Assembly (NCBI GenBank): GCA_016649775.1
Contig: JAENWY010000066.1
Span: 1 to 9,684 of the forward strand
Direction of reading: 5' to 3'
Origin: Spirochaetaceae bacterium
GTDB taxonomy: Bacteria; Spirochaetota; Spirochaetia; Sphaerochaetales; Sphaerochaetaceae
Length of the DNA: 9,684 nt
Below are positions 7,216-9,684 of this stretch, one piece after another; position 1 is the first letter of the stretch; each line of letters begins with the position of its first letter. The notes beneath the pieces were generated by a model. It saw only the letters and a program-made list of their open reading frames with translations, had not been told where the DNA came from and ran no database searches. A program made the translations under genes and the position numbers.

Positions 7216-8238
7216 CTATTCGTATATTATATCAAGTATTTTCTTATCATCTAGTGCATAGGTAATAGTACAATAGGTTTTTCCACTTTTAAAAAGTGTT
7301 TCAACTCTCTGATTTAATTTATTATAGATACTACGACTTATAAGAATATCATTTTCTAAAACTTCAATTTTAGTTTTTATACTTTGTTTATAATAGGTTA
7401 TTGTACTTTTATTAGTAAAGCTACCTTCACCAATAATATCAGAAGAATTATTATTTTCAACCAAAAGTTTTTTTATTAAGTCACCATCACTGTTATATTC
7501 TAATTTCAATACTGATAATAATAAACTATTATCCTTGTAGATTTCCCTCTTTTCTAAATAACCATCACTATTGTAGTACTCTTTAGTCATTAAATTATTT
7601 CTTTCACTACTAATTATTAACGAACCATCTTCTGCACTCTTAGCCTTGCTAGATAGTAGTTGCTTATCACCTTTAAAGATTTGAGAGCTCATTAAGGTTC
7701 CATGTATATCAATCTCTCTAAAATTATCAAGATTAGCTATTAATAAAGAGGTTGTTTCTCCATTTTTAAAAATAGTATAAACACTCTTCTCATTATCTCC
7801 CATTTGCCTCAAAATTGCGATAAGAGTATTATTAGAATAATAGAATCTGGTAAATTCAATTATTTTATCATTATCTTTAACAACTTTAGTAATTAAGTTA
7901 AAATCCTGATAAGTATAGGTAATTATAAAATTATCACTTACACTTTTAATTAATAAATTATTTTTATAAGTATTAACAATCTTCTTTTGATTTTCATAAG
8001 TTGTAATTATTTTATTATTATCTGAAATTTTTGTTATAGTTTTTTTTATTAAAATATTATCTAAAAACAAAGAAGTAGTACTCTCCTCATATGATTCCAG
8101 TACTACTAGCTTATAATTATTACTACCATCATAGCTACCTAATTTCTGAGATAGTGCATTTGAATTATACATAAAGCTACTAGCCCCAAGTGATAATGAT
8201 ATAAATGCTAAAAGAATTGTTAGTAAATTTTTCTTCAT
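7216..8238 (-). CDS. Secreted protein of YD/MORN-like beta-hairpin repeats, function unknown
   Basis: I do not recognise a named family. The 340-residue product begins with a clear Sec signal peptide: MKKN, then a hydrophobic core (5-17) ending LGASS, with a likely cut near Ala19. There is no lipobox cysteine, so it should be soluble in the periplasm or exported rather than a lipoprotein. The rest is a run of degenerate units of roughly 18-25 residues. They have the pattern aromatic-x-x-Asn/Asp-x-x-Leu-Ile-x-(K/E), for example YTYQDFNLITKVVKDND, YYNSDGYLEKREIYKDN and LEYNSDGDLIKKLLVENN. Such units resemble YD/Rhs-type, YwqK/MORN_2-type and DUF4595-like repeats that form open beta sheets. It has Lys, Asn and Ser in abundance and a single Cys near the C-terminus. 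It sits 12 nt after ftsY and 9 nt before the Lol permease, so a role in envelope or lipoprotein handling is suggested by context only. Confidence 0.8.
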   Translation of the reverse strand: MKKNLLTILLAFISLSLGASSFMYNSNALSQKLGSYDGSNNYKLVVLESYEESTTSLFLDNILIKKTITKISDNNKIITTYENQKKIVNTYKNNLLIKSVSDNFIITYTYQDFNLITKVVKDNDKIIEFTRFYYSNNTLIAILRQMGDNEKSVYTIFKNGETTSLLIANLDNFREIDIHGTLMSSQIFKGDKQLLSSKAKSAEDGSLIISSERNNLMTKEYYNSDGYLEKREIYKDNSLLLSVLKLEYNSDGDLIKKLLVENNNSSDIIGEGSFTNKSTITYYKQSIKTKIEVLENDILISRSIYNKLNQRVETLFKSGKTYCTITYALDDKKILDIIYE

Positions 8239-8250
8239 ATTAATTTTTCT

Positions 8251-9132
8251 TTATTTATCAGATAAACCAACTAAAGCATTAAGGAATTCTTCTTTTTCAA
8301 AAGGTTTAATATCTCCATAGTGTTCACCAATACCTACATATGCAATTGGAATGTGTAATTTATCACCAATTTGAATCAATGCACCACCTTTAGCAGCACT
8401 ATCATATTTTGATAATATTAAACCATCAATTCCGATAGCTTCATTAAATAATTGAGCTTGAGAATATCCATTCTGTCCTGTTGTACTATCAATTACTAAG
8501 AATTTCTTATAATTACTTTCACTGATGCCTCTTGATTTAATAACTTTATCTATTTTCTTAAGTTCTCTCAAAAGATTTTCTTTGTTATGCATTCTTCCTG
8601 CAGTATCTGCAAGGATAATATTTTCACCTTTAGCTTTTGCACTTGTAATAGCATCATAGATAACAGCACCAGGATCGGCTCCATTGTTTTGTTTAACTAA
8701 TCTAACACCTATTCTTTCAGCATGTAATTCTAATTGATCAATAGCAGCTGCCCTGAATGTATCAGCTGCAGCAAGTAAAACTTTATAATTATCATTTTTT
8801 AAATCATATGCAAGTTTAGCAATGGAAGTTGTTTTACCAACGCCATTTACACCTAGAACTAAAAATATTGATAATTCATCTCTAGGAATTTCAGGTTTAT
8901 ATTCCTGAATTTTATCTTCTAACAATCTCTTTACAATATTTTGCAGGTCTTCTTCGCTTTGAAGTTTTTCATTCTTTGAAATCTCTCTAAGTTGATCAGA
9001 GATATTCATAGCGATACTAGCACCAAGATCTCCTTCAACTAATATATCTTCTAAATCTTCAAAAAAAGAATCATCCATTTTTTTTGTAGATTTAAATAAA
9101 ATTTTTAATTTAGCACCAAATTTCTTGAACAT
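8251..9132 (-). CDS. ftsY: Signal recognition particle receptor FtsY
   Basis: This GTPase docks SRP-ribosome complexes at the inner membrane and passes them to SecYEG. The 293 residues are essentially an NG core. An N helical bundle (about 1-80, with FFEDLEDILVEGDLGASIA) is followed by the G domain with P-loop GVNGVGKTT (94-102), DTFRAAA (124-130), DTAGR (176-180), SKYD (241-244, usually TKLD) and GIGEHYGDIKPF (268-279). The insertion-box element is intact, as expected for an SRP-family GTPase. The acidic A domain of E. coli FtsY is absent, as in many bacteria, so membrane contact would rely on the short basic N-terminus (KKFGAKLKILFK). A strong AGGAG lies five bases before the ATG, and the preceding gene stops 15 nt upstream. 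FtsY is told from Ffh by the lack of an M domain. Confidence 0.96.
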   Translation of the reverse strand: MFKKFGAKLKILFKSTKKMDDSFFEDLEDILVEGDLGASIAMNISDQLREISKNEKLQSEEDLQNIVKRLLEDKIQEYKPEIPRDELSIFLVLGVNGVGKTTSIAKLAYDLKNDNYKVLLAAADTFRAAAIDQLELHAERIGVRLVKQNNGADPGAVIYDAITSAKAKGENIILADTAGRMHNKENLLRELKKIDKVIKSRGISESNYKKFLVIDSTTGQNGYSQAQLFNEAIGIDGLILSKYDSAAKGGALIQIGDKLHIPIAYVGIGEHYGDIKPFEKEEFLNALVGLSDK

Positions 9133-9147
9133 AATGTCTCCTGAATT

Positions 9148-9684
9148 CTATTTTGTAGCCAGTTTAATATATGAAACTAACTCATATACGATATCTATTT
9201 GTGCAAGAATGAGCAAACCATCACTAACATTATCAATAAATGGTGAAATTGCCGAATTTCCGTATATATTATTTAAGGTTTTTATACTTATGAATGTTGC
9301 ACATCCTAAAATATAATTCAATAGACCTTGATAAAAATCACTTTGCTTTTTTTCAAAGATGTTTGCACTATCCATCCATGAAGGATTTAAATTAAAATCT
9401 TTATATTCTCTATTACTATTTAGTTCAAATAACTGATTACTAAAGCTATTTTTTTTAACCAAAATTACAGAAGGAACTAAAGGTTTATTTAAAACAAGTG
9501 AATTATTGAGTCCAAAATCTTTACCATCTACTATCCAATTAACACGACCAACTTCACTATAAAGAGTTAATGGAGGTCGAATGATTTCTTTACCAATTTG
9601 TGTAATATCTGATATTAAATTTCTATCACTTATAACTTTTAATACATAATCATTAATGTTATTTCCACTAACAAATAAATAATG
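9148..9684 (-). CDS. 3' end of an unidentified gene upstream of ftsY (5' end outside the window)
   Basis: The frame is open from the right window edge to TAG at 9148, giving 178 residues of a longer protein. A TTG at 9462 could serve as a start, but protein-like sequence continues upstream of it (IGKEIIRPPLTLYSEVGRV, then NWIVDGKDFGL), so this is treated as a truncated gene. The visible part looks like an extracytoplasmic or membrane-associated protein. A polar, strand-rich region (about 1-115 of what is seen) is followed by two hydrophobic stretches (about 120-136 and 157-172) near the C-terminus that may be membrane segments. I do not recognise the family. It lies 15 nt before ftsY on the same strand and is probably its co-transcribed neighbour. 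Confidence 0.75.
   Translation of the reverse strand, partial: HYLFVSGNNINDYVLKVISDRNLISDITQIGKEIIRPPLTLYSEVGRVNWIVDGKDFGLNNSLVLNKPLVPSVILVKKNSFSNQLFELNSNREYKDFNLNPSWMDSANIFEKKQSDFYQGLLNYILGCATFISIKTLNNIYGNSAISPFIDNVSDGLLILAQIDIVYELVSYIKLATK

Noticed and set aside
9125..9316. A 63-codon plus-strand frame
   Set aside because: It is antisense to the partial gene and the ftsY start, both better supported.
9148..9462. A complete 104-residue gene starting at TTG
   Set aside because: The frame stays open and protein-like to the window edge, so this is the tail of a longer gene.

Overview
The window is A+T-rich chromosomal DNA with tightly packed genes. It most likely comes from a low-GC spirochaete. 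The main reason is the gene order on the minus strand, where ftsY is followed by a LolC/D/E-type lipoprotein exporter. That exporter implies a diderm cell, and I recall a similar ftsY/Lol neighbourhood in Borrelia. The lineage is an inference and was not checked by any search.

Layout, left to right. Bases 1-608 are a very A+T-rich leader with no recognisable gene; it holds a near-consensus sigma-70-type promoter (438-467) and an RBS. Bases 609-3298 (+) are a two-gene osmolyte-type ABC importer: an OpuCA/ProV-like ATPase with tandem CBS domains, then a permease fused to its own substrate-binding domain (OpuCB-OpuCC type), coupled through a TAATG overlap. A hairpin at 3320-3347 ends this unit and also faces the minus strand. 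Bases 3374-3922 (-) are a decayed hybrid sensor kinase/response regulator tail with two frameshifts, an in-frame stop and a lost acidic residue. A perfect 15-bp inverted repeat with locally high GC (3898-3931) sits at its broken edge, followed by about 280 bases without an intact gene.

Bases 9684-4210 (-) read as one run of co-directional genes: the 3' end of an unidentified gene, ftsY, a secreted protein built from YD/MORN-like beta-hairpin repeats, a LolC/E permease, LolD, and a second, more diverged FtsX-fold permease. Gaps are 9-15 nt or the genes overlap, so one operon is likely, with its promoter outside the window.

How the genes work together: the Opu unit would import a compatible solute or another quaternary amine at the inner membrane. 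In the minus-strand run, FtsY delivers ribosomes to the Sec translocon, and the LolCDE-like complex would then extract mature lipoproteins from the inner membrane. The run therefore links the entry and exit steps of envelope-protein biogenesis. The repeat protein between them is the least understood member and the best candidate for an undescribed envelope factor. I see no CRISPR array, intact mobile element, tRNA or rRNA.
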